Source of the DNA: Mariprofundus sp.
GTDB taxonomy: Bacteria > Pseudomonadota > Zetaproteobacteria > Mariprofundales > Mariprofundaceae
Assembly (NCBI GenBank): GCA_027019785.1
Contig: JALUWF010000232.1
Location: 1 to 44,973, forward strand
Reading direction: 5' to 3'
Length of the DNA: 44,973 nt
The position numbers were made by a program, and so were the translations under genes. Shown one piece after another: positions 31,841-41,005 of the stretch (within the stretch, counting starts at the first letter, position 1; the number at the start of each line of letters is the position of its first letter). The notes beneath the pieces are model-generated. The model was not told the DNA's origin and searched no databases. It saw nothing but the letters and a program-made list of their open reading frames with translations.

Positions 31841-32749
31841 GTGCCGGGTATCATCTTTCTTGATAAACCATCCGGCTGGACATCACGCCGCGCCGTCAAT
31901 GAAGTAGCGCGGATCTTTTCCACGCCGGGGCAGAAACGGATCAAGGCCGGTCACGGCGGCACGCTCGATCCGCTTGCCACCGGCATGTTGCCCATCCTGC
32001 TGGGCGATGCGACCCGTTTTGCCGATATGGGGCTGAATGCCGAAAAAAGCTACCGTGTCAGTTTCGACCTCTCATTCCAGAGTGATACACTGGATATGGA
32101 AGGGGAAGTAACGGGTCGATTCGATGCCTCAGTCAGTCAGCAACAACTGGAGTCGGTATTGCCTGAATTTCGTGGTGCCATAGAACAGATACCACCCCAA
32201 TATTCGGCCATTCGCATTGATGGCAAACGAGCCCATGATCTGGCTCGCCGGGGCAAGCATGTAGACATGCAACCGCGACGGGTAACAGTGTATAGCTTAC
32301 GCTTGCTGGCCTTTTCGTTTCCACTGGTGACGCTGGCTGTGACTTGTTCGAAAGGCACCTATATACGCTCACTGGCTCGCGATATCGGTACAAACCTGGG
32401 TATGGGCGGTTGTGTCACCGATCTGCGCAGGCTATCGACCGGCGGCTGGCCGGAGGCGATGATGGTAAGTCCCAGGCAGCTGGCTGCCGACAGAGAGGCA
32501 TGTCTGCTGCCGCTGGCGCAGTGGCTACGGGATTTGGGTCGGCAGGTGTTGACCGCTGCTGATGGCCGGCGATTTTTGCAGGGACAGCGTATTCAGTTGC
32601 AACAAACAGAGGCTGATGCCGAAGAAACAAGTGTGACAGTATTCAGCCAAGATATGCTGCTGGGTACGGGGGTATTGAAGCCCGGTATGCGGCACATGGT
32701 GTTGCACCCGGTCAAAATTATGCCGTCAGCACAGAAGAGGTTGCTATGA
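31841..32749 (+). CDS. truB: tRNA pseudouridine-55 synthase TruB
   Basis: The gene begins with GTG 31841, three bases after nrnA. The 302-residue protein has KPSGWTSRRAVNEV, the catalytic GHGGTLDPLATGMLP (Asp about residue 47), EKSYRVSFDLSF, QIPPQYSAIRIDGKRAHDLAR and CSKGTYIRSLARDIG. It modifies U55 in the T-loop of tRNA. rpsO and pnp do not follow, unlike in Gammaproteobacteria; a cyclophilin gene overlaps its stop. Confidence 0.95.
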   Translation: MPGIIFLDKPSGWTSRRAVNEVARIFSTPGQKRIKAGHGGTLDPLATGMLPILLGDATRFADMGLNAEKSYRVSFDLSFQSDTLDMEGEVTGRFDASVSQQQLESVLPEFRGAIEQIPPQYSAIRIDGKRAHDLARRGKHVDMQPRRVTVYSLRLLAFSFPLVTLAVTCSKGTYIRSLARDIGTNLGMGGCVTDLRRLSTGGWPEAMMVSPRQLAADREACLLPLAQWLRDLGRQVLTAADGRRFLQGQRIQLQQTEADAEETSVTVFSQDMLLGTGVLKPGMRHMVLHPVKIMPSAQKRLL

Positions 32750-33360
32750 AAGGCCAACATGGAACGAATCAGGAACGAAAACTGAAAAGAAGAAATTATA
32801 TCATGATGGCGTTTGCATTTGCCGGCGTGCTGTTGATCAGCCAGTTCAATGCAGGTCATCAGAGTGATGCAAAGGAGCATAACGTGGGTCTATTTACAAA
32901 AGCACCGCAGGCAGGCGATAAGGATATTCCTGCAGGCAATCATATTAAAATCGAAACGAAACACGGTGAGATTCTGATCGAGTTATACCCGGATTCTGCC
33001 CCCAATACCGTGGCCAATTTCAAAGCGCTGGCCGGCAGGGGTTTTTACGACGGTTTAACATTTCACCGCGTGATCGCCGGATTTATGGCGCAGGGCGGTG
33101 ATCCGGATGGTACCGGCATGGGTGGCCCCGGTTATAAAGTCAAAGCCGAATTCAATGATCGAAAGCATATTCGCGGTACAGTAGCGATGGCGCGCTCGGC
33201 CAGTCCCGATTCAGCCGGCAGTCAGTTTTATATCTGTTTTGCTCCGCAACCGCATCTGGATGGCCAGTACACCATTTTCGGGCAGGTGGTTGAAGGTATG
33301 GATGTTGTCGATCAGATCAAACAGGGTGATATTATGACCAAGGTGTCTGTTCTGCCATAA
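32746..33360 (+). CDS. Cyclophilin-type peptidyl-prolyl isomerase, membrane-anchored or secreted
   Basis: The 204-residue protein has a basic N-terminus and a hydrophobic segment (about residues 19-34, MMAFAFAGVLLISQF), then a cyclophilin domain (about 65-204). Motifs are LYPDSAPNTVANFKALA, FHRVIAGFMAQGGDP, GPGYKVKAEFN, GSQFYICFAPQPHLDG and FGQVVEGMDVVDQI. The active-site Arg (FHRV) and the QGGD segment are present. It probably acts on periplasmic proteins as an anchored foldase. The start overlaps truB as ATGA and follows AGAGG. Confidence 0.9.
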   Translation: MKGQHGTNQERKLKRRNYIMMAFAFAGVLLISQFNAGHQSDAKEHNVGLFTKAPQAGDKDIPAGNHIKIETKHGEILIELYPDSAPNTVANFKALAGRGFYDGLTFHRVIAGFMAQGGDPDGTGMGGPGYKVKAEFNDRKHIRGTVAMARSASPDSAGSQFYICFAPQPHLDGQYTIFGQVVEGMDVVDQIKQGDIMTKVSVLP

Positions 33361-33468
33361 CTTCATAATTTGTAATAATCAATTCGCCTCCGCTACCAAC
33401 AGGTTCAGTCTGTCGGAAGTCGGCTTTGATCTCCGGGAGGGTTGCTGACAATACTCGAAAGGAGAACA

Positions 33469-34059
33469 ATGATGATTATAAAATGTGTACGGCGGGCCAA
33501 TTATCTTGCGCCTGTATTTGCTGTTGCACTGCTTGGTGCTTTAAGCGCATGTAGTACCAGCAGCGGCGGTGGTTTTTTCGGCCTTGGTAGTGCTGATGAG
33601 CCTGCTGCAAAATCACAGATGGGTGGTGCTACGATCAACCGTGGCATGTCACAGTCTGAATCTTATCTGACGGTGCAGGTGAAAGCTGCGGGTTCGGTAC
33701 CGTCTGTCGTGGCCAAGCTCAAGAATATGGTGCATAAGAATGGCATGATGGTGATGGGAGAGCTGCATCAGGGTAGAGTGATGTCCATGGTGGGTCTGAA
33801 TATTGAATCCGAAAGCATTTTTATCGGCAGCGCCGCAGTGGGCAAGAAGCTGTTTTCGGCCAATCCCGGTGTGGGCATCGCAGTTCCTGTCCGCATTAAT
33901 GTCTACAGGGATACGAATGGATCAACCATAGTGGCATATGTGCCACCTTCACGGATACTCTCTGTATATCATAACCCCATGATCAATAAAGTGGCCGGCA
34001 TGATGGATGGCAAACTGAAGATGATGACGGGTATGTTAAGCGGTTCGGGTGGTATGTAG
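33469..34059 (+). CDS. DUF302-domain lipoprotein
   Basis: I start at ATG 33469, behind AAAGGAG; a second ATG follows directly. The 196-residue precursor has lipobox LSAC (Cys about residue 28), a Ser/Gly-rich linker, and a domain (about 63-175) ending in VPVRINVYRDTNGSTIVAYVPPS, the hallmark of DUF302. The C-terminus is Met-rich (KVAGMMDGKLKMMTGMLSGSGGM), which could bind copper or simply be flexible. The gene has its own space on both sides and a terminator downstream. Confidence 0.8.
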   Translation: MMIIKCVRRANYLAPVFAVALLGALSACSTSSGGGFFGLGSADEPAAKSQMGGATINRGMSQSESYLTVQVKAAGSVPSVVAKLKNMVHKNGMMVMGELHQGRVMSMVGLNIESESIFIGSAAVGKKLFSANPGVGIAVPVRINVYRDTNGSTIVAYVPPSRILSVYHNPMINKVAGMMDGKLKMMTGMLSGSGGM

Positions 34060-34140
34060 GTGATATAAAGTCGATGCCATCTGTGTTTTGAGAAAGGCCC
34101 AGTGGGTGGAAAATCCATGTGCGTAAGCGCGGAATAAAAT

Positions 34141-34173
34141 AAAAAAACGTCTCTGCAATGGGGACGTTTTTTT
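34141..34173. terminator. Intrinsic terminator after the DUF302 gene
   Basis: AAAAAAACGTCTC pairs with GGGACGTTTTTTT around TGCAATG, and a T-run ends the plus-strand arm. The A-run opposite could also stop minus-strand transcripts coming from cmoB. Confidence 0.85.
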
Positions 34174-34260
34174 GTCATGATGCGGTTTTAAATCGATTTG
34201 AAAAAACCGGCTATCGTAAATGCCAACTTTTTCTTTCTACAGAGCAAATACGGTTATTAA

Positions 34261-34300
34261 CTGATCCTTCTGCGTCCTTCGCGCCTTCTGTGGCGAAAGG
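34261..34300. repeat. CGCAAAG-type repeat fragment
   Basis: TGATCCTTCTGCGTCCTTCGCGCCTTCTGTGGCGAAAGG lies between the terminator and the cmoB stop. It matches the family seen at 24504 and 41828 in unit spacing and core (GCGTCCTT, GCGCCTT). It is a single degenerate arm. Confidence 0.5.
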
Positions 34301-34301
34301 A

Positions 34302-35303
34302 TTATGCCTGTGCTGTGAGGATGGCGCGGACTGGGGCGGGATAGCCTTCGATGGTGCGGTCGGGATCGTCCGGGTCGAGAAAATCGGACAGCGATTCGAA
34401 TCGCATCCAGGCGGTGCTGCGCTGTTCTTCGCAGCTGGTAGGGCTGACATCGATCGCCTTGATATCTTTGAAACCGGCGCGTTTGAGCCACAGCCTCAAC
34501 ATCGCCACCGATGGGATAAACCAGACATTACGCATTTTGGCATAGCGCCCTTGGGGCATCAGGCAGTGCTGTTCATCGTTCCGGGCCTGCAGCGTATCGA
34601 GCACCAGCGTATCGAGCACCAGTTCGCCGCCGCTCTGTAGTAATGCCTTCAGTTCCAGCAGATGATCAATCGGCGAGCGGCGGTGATAGAGAATGCCCAT
34701 CGAAAACACGGTGTCGAAACAGCGCATGCCGCCCGGCATCGCTTCAATACCAACCGGCAGGATGAAAGCGGACGCATCTGGCAGGTAGCGCTTAATAGCG
34801 GCGAACTGCATCGAAAACAGGGCGGTCGGATCGATGCCGACGGCCAGCGCCGCCCCAGCGCCGAGCATGCGCCAGAGATGGTAACCGGAGCCGCAGCCAA
34901 CATCGAGTACGGTGCGTCCGGTCAGCGGTGTGATATCGTTGTTCAATCGATCCCATTTCCAGTCGGAGCGCCATTCGGTGTCGATATGTACGCCGAACAA
35001 CTCGAACGGCCCCTTGCGCCACGGGTGCAGCTGTTTCAGGGTCGATTCGATGGCTTGCTCTGGATCAGACGTATCGGAGGCAGTGCCTATACTGACCGTT
35101 GCGGCGTCCAGATGAACTTCGGAAGGGGGAGCATCGGGCAGGGCGTCCAGACCGCGCTGCCAGCGGCTGTAATCACCATGTTTCAGGATATTCGCCCAGC
35201 CGTTTTCGTTCACCTTGACCAGTTGCCCTGCGAACGCAGTCAGCGGCGAACGGGACAGGCAGTCGTGCAGTCGGGCCGCTTCAAGCTGTGAAAAGTTGCT
35301 CAT
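34302..35303 (-). CDS. cmoB: tRNA U34 carboxymethyltransferase CmoB
   Basis: I start at ATG 35303 (MSNFSQ), which overlaps the cmoA stop; the track adds 11 residues. The 333-residue protein has the CmoB N-terminal region (WANILKHGDYSRWQ), RKGPFELFGVHIDTEWRSDWKW, the SAM-binding motif VLDVGCGSGYHLWRMLG, and MGILYHRRSP. With CmoA it makes cmo5U34 in tRNA. A 15-base tandem duplication near 34591-34621 doubles LVLDT (GELVLDTLVLDTLQ). Confidence 0.95.
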   Translation of the reverse strand: MSNFSQLEAARLHDCLSRSPLTAFAGQLVKVNENGWANILKHGDYSRWQRGLDALPDAPPSEVHLDAATVSIGTASDTSDPEQAIESTLKQLHPWRKGPFELFGVHIDTEWRSDWKWDRLNNDITPLTGRTVLDVGCGSGYHLWRMLGAGAALAVGIDPTALFSMQFAAIKRYLPDASAFILPVGIEAMPGGMRCFDTVFSMGILYHRRSPIDHLLELKALLQSGGELVLDTLVLDTLQARNDEQHCLMPQGRYAKMRNVWFIPSVAMLRLWLKRAGFKDIKAIDVSPTSCEEQRSTAWMRFESLSDFLDPDDPDRTIEGYPAPVRAILTAQA

Positions 35304-36010
35304 CTCACGGCGATCATGGAGACGAAATTGAAACACTGAAACCAGGTGTGGGATGCGGAGAAGCCGGCCTGTCGCAGGCGGGCGTGATGAACATCCAGCG
35401 TTTCGGGAATCAATACATACTCCAGCGCCGTGCGTTTGCGGCTGATTTCCAGGTCTGAATAGCCCTGAGCGCGCTTAAATGCTTCGTGTAGCCGAATCTG
35501 TCGGCGTTGTTCATCGGCATCGTTGAAAGCGATTTTTTCGGACAGAATCAATACGCCGCCGGGCGCCAGCCCATCATGGATGCGCGCCAGCAGATCGAGC
35601 CGCGCTGCCTTGTCGATAAATTGCAGCACAAAATTCAGCACCACGACCGATGCATGCTCGATCCGGGTGTCGAGAATATTCTGACAACGAATCTCCACGG
35701 CTTCGTTGTTGAGCATTTCTTTACAGCGATCCACCATGGCGGGGGAGTTATCCACGCCGATGATGTGAGCCCCTTTGCCAGCGGCGCCCCGGCCCAGAGC
35801 CATGGTGGCTGCGCCGAGCGAGCAGCCCAGATCATACAGGTTGCTGCCGGACTGGGCATATTCATGCGCCAGCAACTCCACCATCTGCAATGTCTGCCCG
35901 TAGCCGGGCACGGAGCGGTTGATCATATCGGCGAAAACGCTCGCTACCTTGTCGTCAAAGGCGAAACCGTTGTGGTGAATGTCCGAGGTATAAATCGAAT
36001 CGCGCGTCAT
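35300..36010 (-). CDS. cmoA: Carboxy-SAM synthase CmoA
   Basis: The 236-residue protein shows FDDKVASVFADMINRSVPGY, the SAM-binding LYDLGCSLGAATMALG, and the conserved VVLNFVLQFIDKAARL and LSEKIAFND segments. CmoA makes carboxy-S-adenosyl-methionine from SAM and prephenate for CmoB. It lies directly upstream of cmoB in a two-gene operon with an ATGA overlap. Confidence 0.95.
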   Translation of the reverse strand: MTRDSIYTSDIHHNGFAFDDKVASVFADMINRSVPGYGQTLQMVELLAHEYAQSGSNLYDLGCSLGAATMALGRGAAGKGAHIIGVDNSPAMVDRCKEMLNNEAVEIRCQNILDTRIEHASVVVLNFVLQFIDKAARLDLLARIHDGLAPGGVLILSEKIAFNDADEQRRQIRLHEAFKRAQGYSDLEISRKRTALEYVLIPETLDVHHARLRQAGFSASHTWFQCFNFVSMIAVR

Positions 36011-36173
36011 GTGCCGAAACTATATGATGTAAAGTACAATATCACGGGTAACGACCCGAGTGAGAAGATACTATCTTGCCATTTTTTCGGGGTGACAGTG
36101 TGGCGTGCATCAGACCGCGCAGACTGCCATTGGCAGCTGGTTTGAAACCTGAGAGGCGCGGGCCGGACTGTTG

Positions 36174-36197
36174 CTGCCGGGGCTGACACCCCGGCAG
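36174..36197. terminator. Perfect 9-bp GC-rich hairpin downstream of rlmD
   Basis: CTGCCGGGG and CCCCGGCAG flank a six-base loop, about 80 bases past the rlmD-like stop and 160 bases before cmoA. There is no T-run on either strand. It may be a Rho-type or RNA-stabilising structure. The remaining 268-base gap holds a smaller hairpin (CTGCCATTGGCAG) and nothing else clear. Confidence 0.45.
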
Positions 36198-36278
36198 TGA
36201 TAATAAGCATAGAAGGGCGGCGATAACTTTCAGGCCTGTTTTACCAATGATGGCCCTGCATCAATGGGTGTTTATTGA

Positions 36279-37595
36279 CTATTCCGGCAGCCATAGGCTT
36301 ATTGTCTCCACATGGCCTGCGCCCGGAAACATATCGAGCGCCCGCAGCGCTGCCAGTTGATAGCCGTGCTGCTTCAGCAGAGCGCCATCACGCGCGCCAG
36401 CGGCGGCATCACAGGAGACCATGATGATCTTTTTCGGCAACAGGCGCGAGATCTGCTGGCAGATGTGCTTTGCGCCACGGCGCGGCGGATCAAGGATCAG
36501 CACATCTGCGCCGATATAGGGTTCCGGATTAAACGCATCGAACAGGTTGGCGACTACAAAAGTGGCATGCAGACCAAGCGATTTGGCATTTTTTGATGCT
36601 GCACGCACGCTGGCCGCATTCAGTTCCGCGCCATAGATTTGCGCGCCGGTCACCGCAGCCAGCGGCAGTGACAAATTGCCGATGCCGCAAAACAGGTCTG
36701 CGATTCTGTGGGTCGGCCCTGCCCATGCCTGAATCTGGCTGATCAGCTCCCGATTGCCTGCAGCCTGTCCCTGCACAAAATCATCCGGGCCGACAGCGGG
36801 CGTGATATCCACGCCTGCTGTCGGCAATGTATCGTGGAGGAGGCGGACAGGCTTGTGAAAAGGACGGGTAATGTGTTGCTGATCGCGCCACCACCATTGC
36901 AGCGGAAAATCACTGCAATGGCTGATATTCGTGTTATTGGGCTGCAGCTTCGCTTCCAGAATGATGTGTATGCCATCACTCAGTTGCAGCGCCTGAATAC
37001 TGGTGATTGTTTCCAGTTTGATATGCGCTTCAATCAGATGTCTGAGCGCGTTGAGTTCCGGCGTTACTGCCATGCAATCACCATGACGCACCGCCTGATT
37101 GCTGGCTGGCGTATAAAAGCCGAGAAAATCCCCCTGTTCATCATGCCCGACAAACCATCGTAGCCGCCGTCGGAATCGGTTATCGTTTGACTGTATCGGC
37201 ATCCAGTGTATTTGTTCACGCATCAGGGCTTTGAATGCATCAGAAACCCAGCTCGATTTTATCGTGGCTTGATCTGCCGCCGTGATATGCTGCAAGGCGC
37301 AGCCGCCGCACGCATGCGCCACAGGGCACGGCGCCTGCACGCGTTGCGCTGATGGCTGCACGATTTCAACGATTTCAGCCCGCATCACACCGCGCCGCTT
37401 TCCCGTCAATCTCAGGGTCAGTGCATCACCCGGCACAGCATTCGCCACCAGTGCCGTGGCCTTGCCCATGCGCACCAGTGTTTCTCCGCCGGGCAGGATC
37501 TTTTCCGCATGTCCGCTATAGGTAGTGGCGGAGCTCATCTTCGCAGACACCGTATTGATGTGTGTGGTTGTATGCTGATCCTTTTGCCCCGACAA
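36279..37595 (-). CDS. rlmD: TrmA/RlmD-family 23S rRNA m5U methyltransferase
   Basis: The 438-residue protein has an N-terminal TRAM domain (about residues 22-85), a [4Fe-4S] motif CPVAHACGGCALQH with a further Cys (HGDCMAV), and a SAM domain with IADLFCGIGNLSLPLA. The catalytic VSCDAAAGARD segment contains Cys; the family usually reads SCNPxxxARD, so the Asp after Cys is a small change. It methylates U1939 or U747 of 23S rRNA; which one cannot be told from this alone. ATG begins one base after the dut stop. An internal ATG (MSSATT) about 19 codons in is an alternative start. Confidence 0.88.
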   Translation of the reverse strand: MSGQKDQHTTTHINTVSAKMSSATTYSGHAEKILPGGETLVRMGKATALVANAVPGDALTLRLTGKRRGVMRAEIVEIVQPSAQRVQAPCPVAHACGGCALQHITAADQATIKSSWVSDAFKALMREQIHWMPIQSNDNRFRRRLRWFVGHDEQGDFLGFYTPASNQAVRHGDCMAVTPELNALRHLIEAHIKLETITSIQALQLSDGIHIILEAKLQPNNTNISHCSDFPLQWWWRDQQHITRPFHKPVRLLHDTLPTAGVDITPAVGPDDFVQGQAAGNRELISQIQAWAGPTHRIADLFCGIGNLSLPLAAVTGAQIYGAELNAASVRAASKNAKSLGLHATFVVANLFDAFNPEPYIGADVLILDPPRRGAKHICQQISRLLPKKIIMVSCDAAAGARDGALLKQHGYQLAALRALDMFPGAGHVETISLWLPE

Positions 37596-38054
37596 TCACC
37601 TTCGCCCTGACGATCCAAACCCGCCTGCGCCGCGTTCGGTTTCCGACAGGCTATCCACGGCCTGAAAATCCGCCTGCACAAATGGCGCGATAATCATCTG
37701 GGCGATACGGTCGCCGCGCCGGACGGTGAATGGCTCGTTGCCATGGTTGATCAAAATCACCCCGACTTCGCCGCGATAGTCCGCATCAATGGTGCCCGGG
37801 GCATTGAGTACAGTAATGCCGTGCTTCAACGCCAGCCCGGAGCGGGGGCGAATCTGCGCTTCGTAATTGTCCGGCAGCGCCATGGCGAAACCGGTCTTGA
37901 TCAGGGCGTGCGTTCCCGGTGTAATCGTAACATCCTCTGCCACTGCCGCGCGCAGATCGGCGCCGGCGGCATGGGTGGTGGCGTAGAAGGGGAGGTCGAT
38001 ACCTTCGCCATGCGGCAGTGTCTGGATATGAACGGTCGGATTGTGATTGCTCAT
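37596..38054 (-). CDS. dut: dUTP diphosphatase
   Basis: The 152-residue trimeric dUTPase has the five family motifs: [45 protein letters not shown] and the C-terminal [11 protein letters not shown]. It hydrolyses dUTP to dUMP and PPi. It overlaps coaBC by four bases, a pairing that is common in bacteria, and rlmD follows directly. Confidence 0.97.
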   Translation of the reverse strand: MSNHNPTVHIQTLPHGEGIDLPFYATTHAAGADLRAAVAEDVTITPGTHALIKTGFAMALPDNYEAQIRPRSGLALKHGITVLNAPGTIDADYRGEVGVILINHGNEPFTVRRGDRIAQMIIAPFVQADFQAVDSLSETERGAGGFGSSGRR

Positions 38055-39301
38055 CGGTTAAACTCCCTTGGTTCCATTTCAATCATCTGTTGAATGTGTT
38101 GAATAATCTGCTTGGCGAAATCGAGCTTGGAGCCGGTTTCGATTACCGTCTGCTCGCCATGCCGGCTGATCCACCAGCCACCGGCCGCTTTGTGACCGCC
38201 CGCACCGCTGCCGTCCATGCCATTGCCTGCAGCTCTACCCATATTGCTGATGTCATTGGCAATGATGGCATCGGCATTTTTGGCGGCCAGTTTGGCTTTG
38301 GCATGGTCGATATGATGGTCGCTTTCTGCTGCAAAGGCGATGACTTTGGCCGGGCGGCGGGACATGGCGACGATATGGGCGACGATATCCGGATTGGCTG
38401 TCAGTTCGATGTTCATATGGGCGGTATTGCCGCGCTTGAGTTTGCCCTGATGCGATTTGGCGAAGCGAAAATCACTGACTGCAGCCGTGCCGATAAACAC
38501 GTTCGCACCGGCAGCTTCGATTTCGCAGATGGACAGCATTTCCAGCGCTGTCGATACATTGCGTCGCAACACGCCGGGATGTGATTCCGGGGTGCCGGGG
38601 CCGGCTACCAGTGTGACCGATGCGCCCATGAGGCAGGCCAGATCAGCCAGCAGAGCGCCGAGCGTGCCGCTGGCGCGATTGGTCAGGATGCGAACATCAT
38701 CCCATGCTTCCACGGTGGGGCCGGCATTGATTACCCAGTGCTGGCCGATCAACGGTTTGTCGGACAGCAGTGGCAACAGTGCCGAGAGGATGGCGTGAAT
38801 ATCAGCCATGCGTCCAGCGCCCTGCTCGCCGCAGGCCAGTTCGCCTGCGTCCGGGCCGATATGGTAGAGCCCGCGTTGCTTTAGCGTGTTGAAGTTGCGT
38901 TGGGTGGCCGTAGATTCCCACATGGATGTGTTCATGGCCGGCGCCAGCAGCACGGGCGCTTCGCAGACCTGCATGATGGTGGCGAGCAGGTCGTCGGCGA
39001 TACCATGCGCCAGCCGGGCCAACAGGCTGGCCGTGGCCGGTGCGATGATCACTGCATCCGCCCAGCGCGCCAGTGAGATATGACCCATTTGCTGATCGCT
39101 GGTCAGATTGAACAGTTTGGTATGCACAGGGTTGCCGGTCAGTGCTTCAAAGGTGAGCGGGTTAACGAATTCACAGGCGGATTTGGTCATCACGCAGCGC
39201 ACATCGGCACCCGCCTTGCTGAGCATGCGGGCAAGCTCGGCAACTTTATAGACGGCAATACCGCCGCCAATGCCGACAAGGATTTTTTTGCCGGTTAGCA
39301 T
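38051..39301 (-). CDS. coaBC: Bifunctional CoaBC (pantothenoylcysteine decarboxylase/synthetase)
   Basis: The 416-residue protein joins CoaC (about residues 1-185; [10 protein letters not shown] with the active His, [16 protein letters not shown]) and CoaB (about 186-416; [29 protein letters not shown] with the likely catalytic Lys). Some CoaB motifs differ from the usual forms: NRASGTLG instead of NxSSGKMG, and [20 protein letters not shown] in the late loop. The fold is complete, so I expect an active enzyme of coenzyme A synthesis. Confidence 0.94.
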   Translation of the reverse strand: MLTGKKILVGIGGGIAVYKVAELARMLSKAGADVRCVMTKSACEFVNPLTFEALTGNPVHTKLFNLTSDQQMGHISLARWADAVIIAPATASLLARLAHGIADDLLATIMQVCEAPVLLAPAMNTSMWESTATQRNFNTLKQRGLYHIGPDAGELACGEQGAGRMADIHAILSALLPLLSDKPLIGQHWVINAGPTVEAWDDVRILTNRASGTLGALLADLACLMGASVTLVAGPGTPESHPGVLRRNVSTALEMLSICEIEAAGANVFIGTAAVSDFRFAKSHQGKLKRGNTAHMNIELTANPDIVAHIVAMSRRPAKVIAFAAESDHHIDHAKAKLAAKNADAIIANDISNMGRAAGNGMDGSGAGGHKAAGGWWISRHGEQTVIETGSKLDFAKQIIQHIQQMIEMEPREFNR

Positions 39302-39328
39302 GATGGCATCACCTCGCGCGATCGTTTT

Positions 39329-39417
39329 GGAGGTGCGGCTTTAGCCGCGCAAAAACAGGCAGTAAAATCTCTTTTCATGCCAATATAACAGCTCTGCGCG
39401 GCTGAAGCCGAACCTCC
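39329..39417. repeat. REP/BIME-like inverted pair of small palindromes
   Basis: GGAGGTGCGGCTTTAGCCGCG (39329-39349) and CGCGGCTGAAGCCGAACCTCC (39397-39417) are reverse complements with two mismatches. Each arm is itself a palindrome (GCGGCT-TT-AGCCGC). This is the architecture of REP elements arranged as a BIME, in the gap between coaBC and bcp. Confidence 0.7.
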
Positions 39418-39457
39418 GGCGCAGGTAGGCTGGTCACAGTAATGCACTGTCTGAAAT

Positions 39458-39940
39458 TTACGACTGCAATTCTTTCAGCGTATTCAGCACGGTTTCTACA
39501 TGCTCTTTGACGCGCACTTTGCGCCAGGCAAAGGCGATATTCCCTTCCGGATTGATGATGAAGGTGGAGCGCTCCACGCCGAGATACTCCCTGCCGTAAT
39601 TCTTTTTAAGCTGCAAAACGTCAAAGGCTTTGCATAGCGCTTCTTCGGTATCGGCCATAAGCGGGAAGTTCAGCCCCTGCTTTTCGGTAAAACGGGCATG
39701 CGATTTCACCGAATCGCGCGATACGCCGATCACGGCGGCATCGGCAGCCGAGAAATCGGGCAGCGCATCGCGAAAGCCGCACGATTCGGTGGTGCAGCCC
39801 GGCGTGCTGTCCTTGGGATAAAAATAGAGGATGACCCACTGGCCTTTCAGATCAGCCAGTTTCAGGCGACCTTCGGGCCATGTCTTCAGTTCAATGCCTG
39901 CCGGTGCGGCATCGCCGGGATTGATGTTGTAATCTGCCAT
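39458..39940 (-). CDS. bcp: Peroxiredoxin Bcp (PrxQ type)
   Basis: The 160-residue thiol peroxidase has YFYPKDSTPGCTTESCGFRD, with the peroxidatic Cys in PGCT and the resolving Cys five residues later, as in atypical 2-Cys PrxQ. GVSRDSVKSHARFTEKQGLNFPL and STFIINPEG follow. It reduces peroxides with thioredoxin. It is divergent from ispH across 63 bases. Confidence 0.95.
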   Translation of the reverse strand: MADYNINPGDAAPAGIELKTWPEGRLKLADLKGQWVILYFYPKDSTPGCTTESCGFRDALPDFSAADAAVIGVSRDSVKSHARFTEKQGLNFPLMADTEEALCKAFDVLQLKKNYGREYLGVERSTFIINPEGNIAFAWRKVRVKEHVETVLNTLKELQS

Positions 39941-40003
39941 GACTGTTACCTCGTTTCGAATTTGTTAGTGTTGGCGCGAAACCGTAGCGCAAGGAGCCAT
40001 TGA

Positions 40004-40969
40004 ATGCAGCAAGAAACCAGAACTGTCACAATCCAGCCGAAGTCGGTCTTACTGGCCGAACCGCGCGGTTTTTGCGCCGGCGTGGATCGCGCCATTGAAA
40101 TTGTCGAACGGGCGCTGAAGGTATATGGCGCACCGGTCTATGTGCGCCATGAAATTGTGCATAACCGTTTTGTGGTTGAAAACCTGGGCGCCAAGGGAGC
40201 CGTGTTTGTCGAATCGGTGGATGATGTGCCGGATGGTGCACTGCTGATTTTTTCCGCCCACGGGGTCAGTAGGCAGGTACGCGAATTAGGTGAGCAGCGT
40301 GGGATGCGGGTGATTGATGCCACTTGTCCGCTGGTAACCAAGGTGCATCTGGAGCTGTTGCGCCACTATGCCAACGGCCTCCAGGTGATTCTGATCGGCC
40401 ATGCCGGCCACCCGGAAGTAGACGGCACCATGGGGCAGGTGCCTGACGGCGCTGTGTTGCTGATTTCCGAGCCGGAAGATGTGGACGCTTTGCAAGTGAA
40501 TGATCCCGATAAACTGGCGTTTGTTACCCAGACCACCCTGAGCGTGGACGATACGCGTGATGTGGTGGATGCACTGAAACGCCGCTTTCCCAATATTCTG
40601 GGGCCGAAGCACGAGGATATCTGTTATGCCACCAGCAACCGGCAGGAGGCGGTCAAGGCGCTGGCCGCGCGCTGTGATGTGGTGCTGGTGATCGGCTCTA
40701 GAAATTCATCGAACTCCAATCGCCTGCGTGAAGTGGCGGAGCGGGCCGGTTCTCCGGCGCACCTGATTGACGGCCCGGACGATATTGATGCGGGATGGTT
40801 TTCACCGGATTCGACCGTGGGCATTACCGCCGGTGCCTCCGCGCCCGAGATTCTGGTCGGGCAGGTAACGGACTGGCTGCATCAGCGTGGGTTTTCAAAC
40901 ATCAGTACGCTGACCGTGAAGGAAGAAAATGTCGCCTTCACTCTGCCGGAAGTGTTGCGCTCACATTAA
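40004..40969 (+). CDS. ispH: 4-hydroxy-3-methylbut-2-enyl diphosphate reductase IspH
   Basis: The 321-residue protein has the three conserved Cys of the [4Fe-4S] cluster, in [17 protein letters not shown] (about residue 24), [11 protein letters not shown] (about 108) and ICYATSNRQ (about 207). HEIVHN and the Ser-Asn motif [10 protein letters not shown] are also present. It is the last enzyme of the MEP isoprenoid pathway. A GGAG site sits seven to eight bases before the ATG. Confidence 0.97.
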   Translation: MQQETRTVTIQPKSVLLAEPRGFCAGVDRAIEIVERALKVYGAPVYVRHEIVHNRFVVENLGAKGAVFVESVDDVPDGALLIFSAHGVSRQVRELGEQRGMRVIDATCPLVTKVHLELLRHYANGLQVILIGHAGHPEVDGTMGQVPDGAVLLISEPEDVDALQVNDPDKLAFVTQTTLSVDDTRDVVDALKRRFPNILGPKHEDICYATSNRQEAVKALAARCDVVLVIGSRNSSNSNRLREVAERAGSPAHLIDGPDDIDAGWFSPDSTVGITAGASAPEILVGQVTDWLHQRGFSNISTLTVKEENVAFTLPEVLRSH

Positions 40970-41005
40970 CCCCAACCCAGCATAGCCGGTGCCAAACAGG
41001 AAAAG

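Noticed and set aside
34662-35291. 209-aa plus-strand ORF opposite cmoB
   Set aside because: It is a shadow of cmoB, whose SAM motifs and coupling with cmoA are clear.
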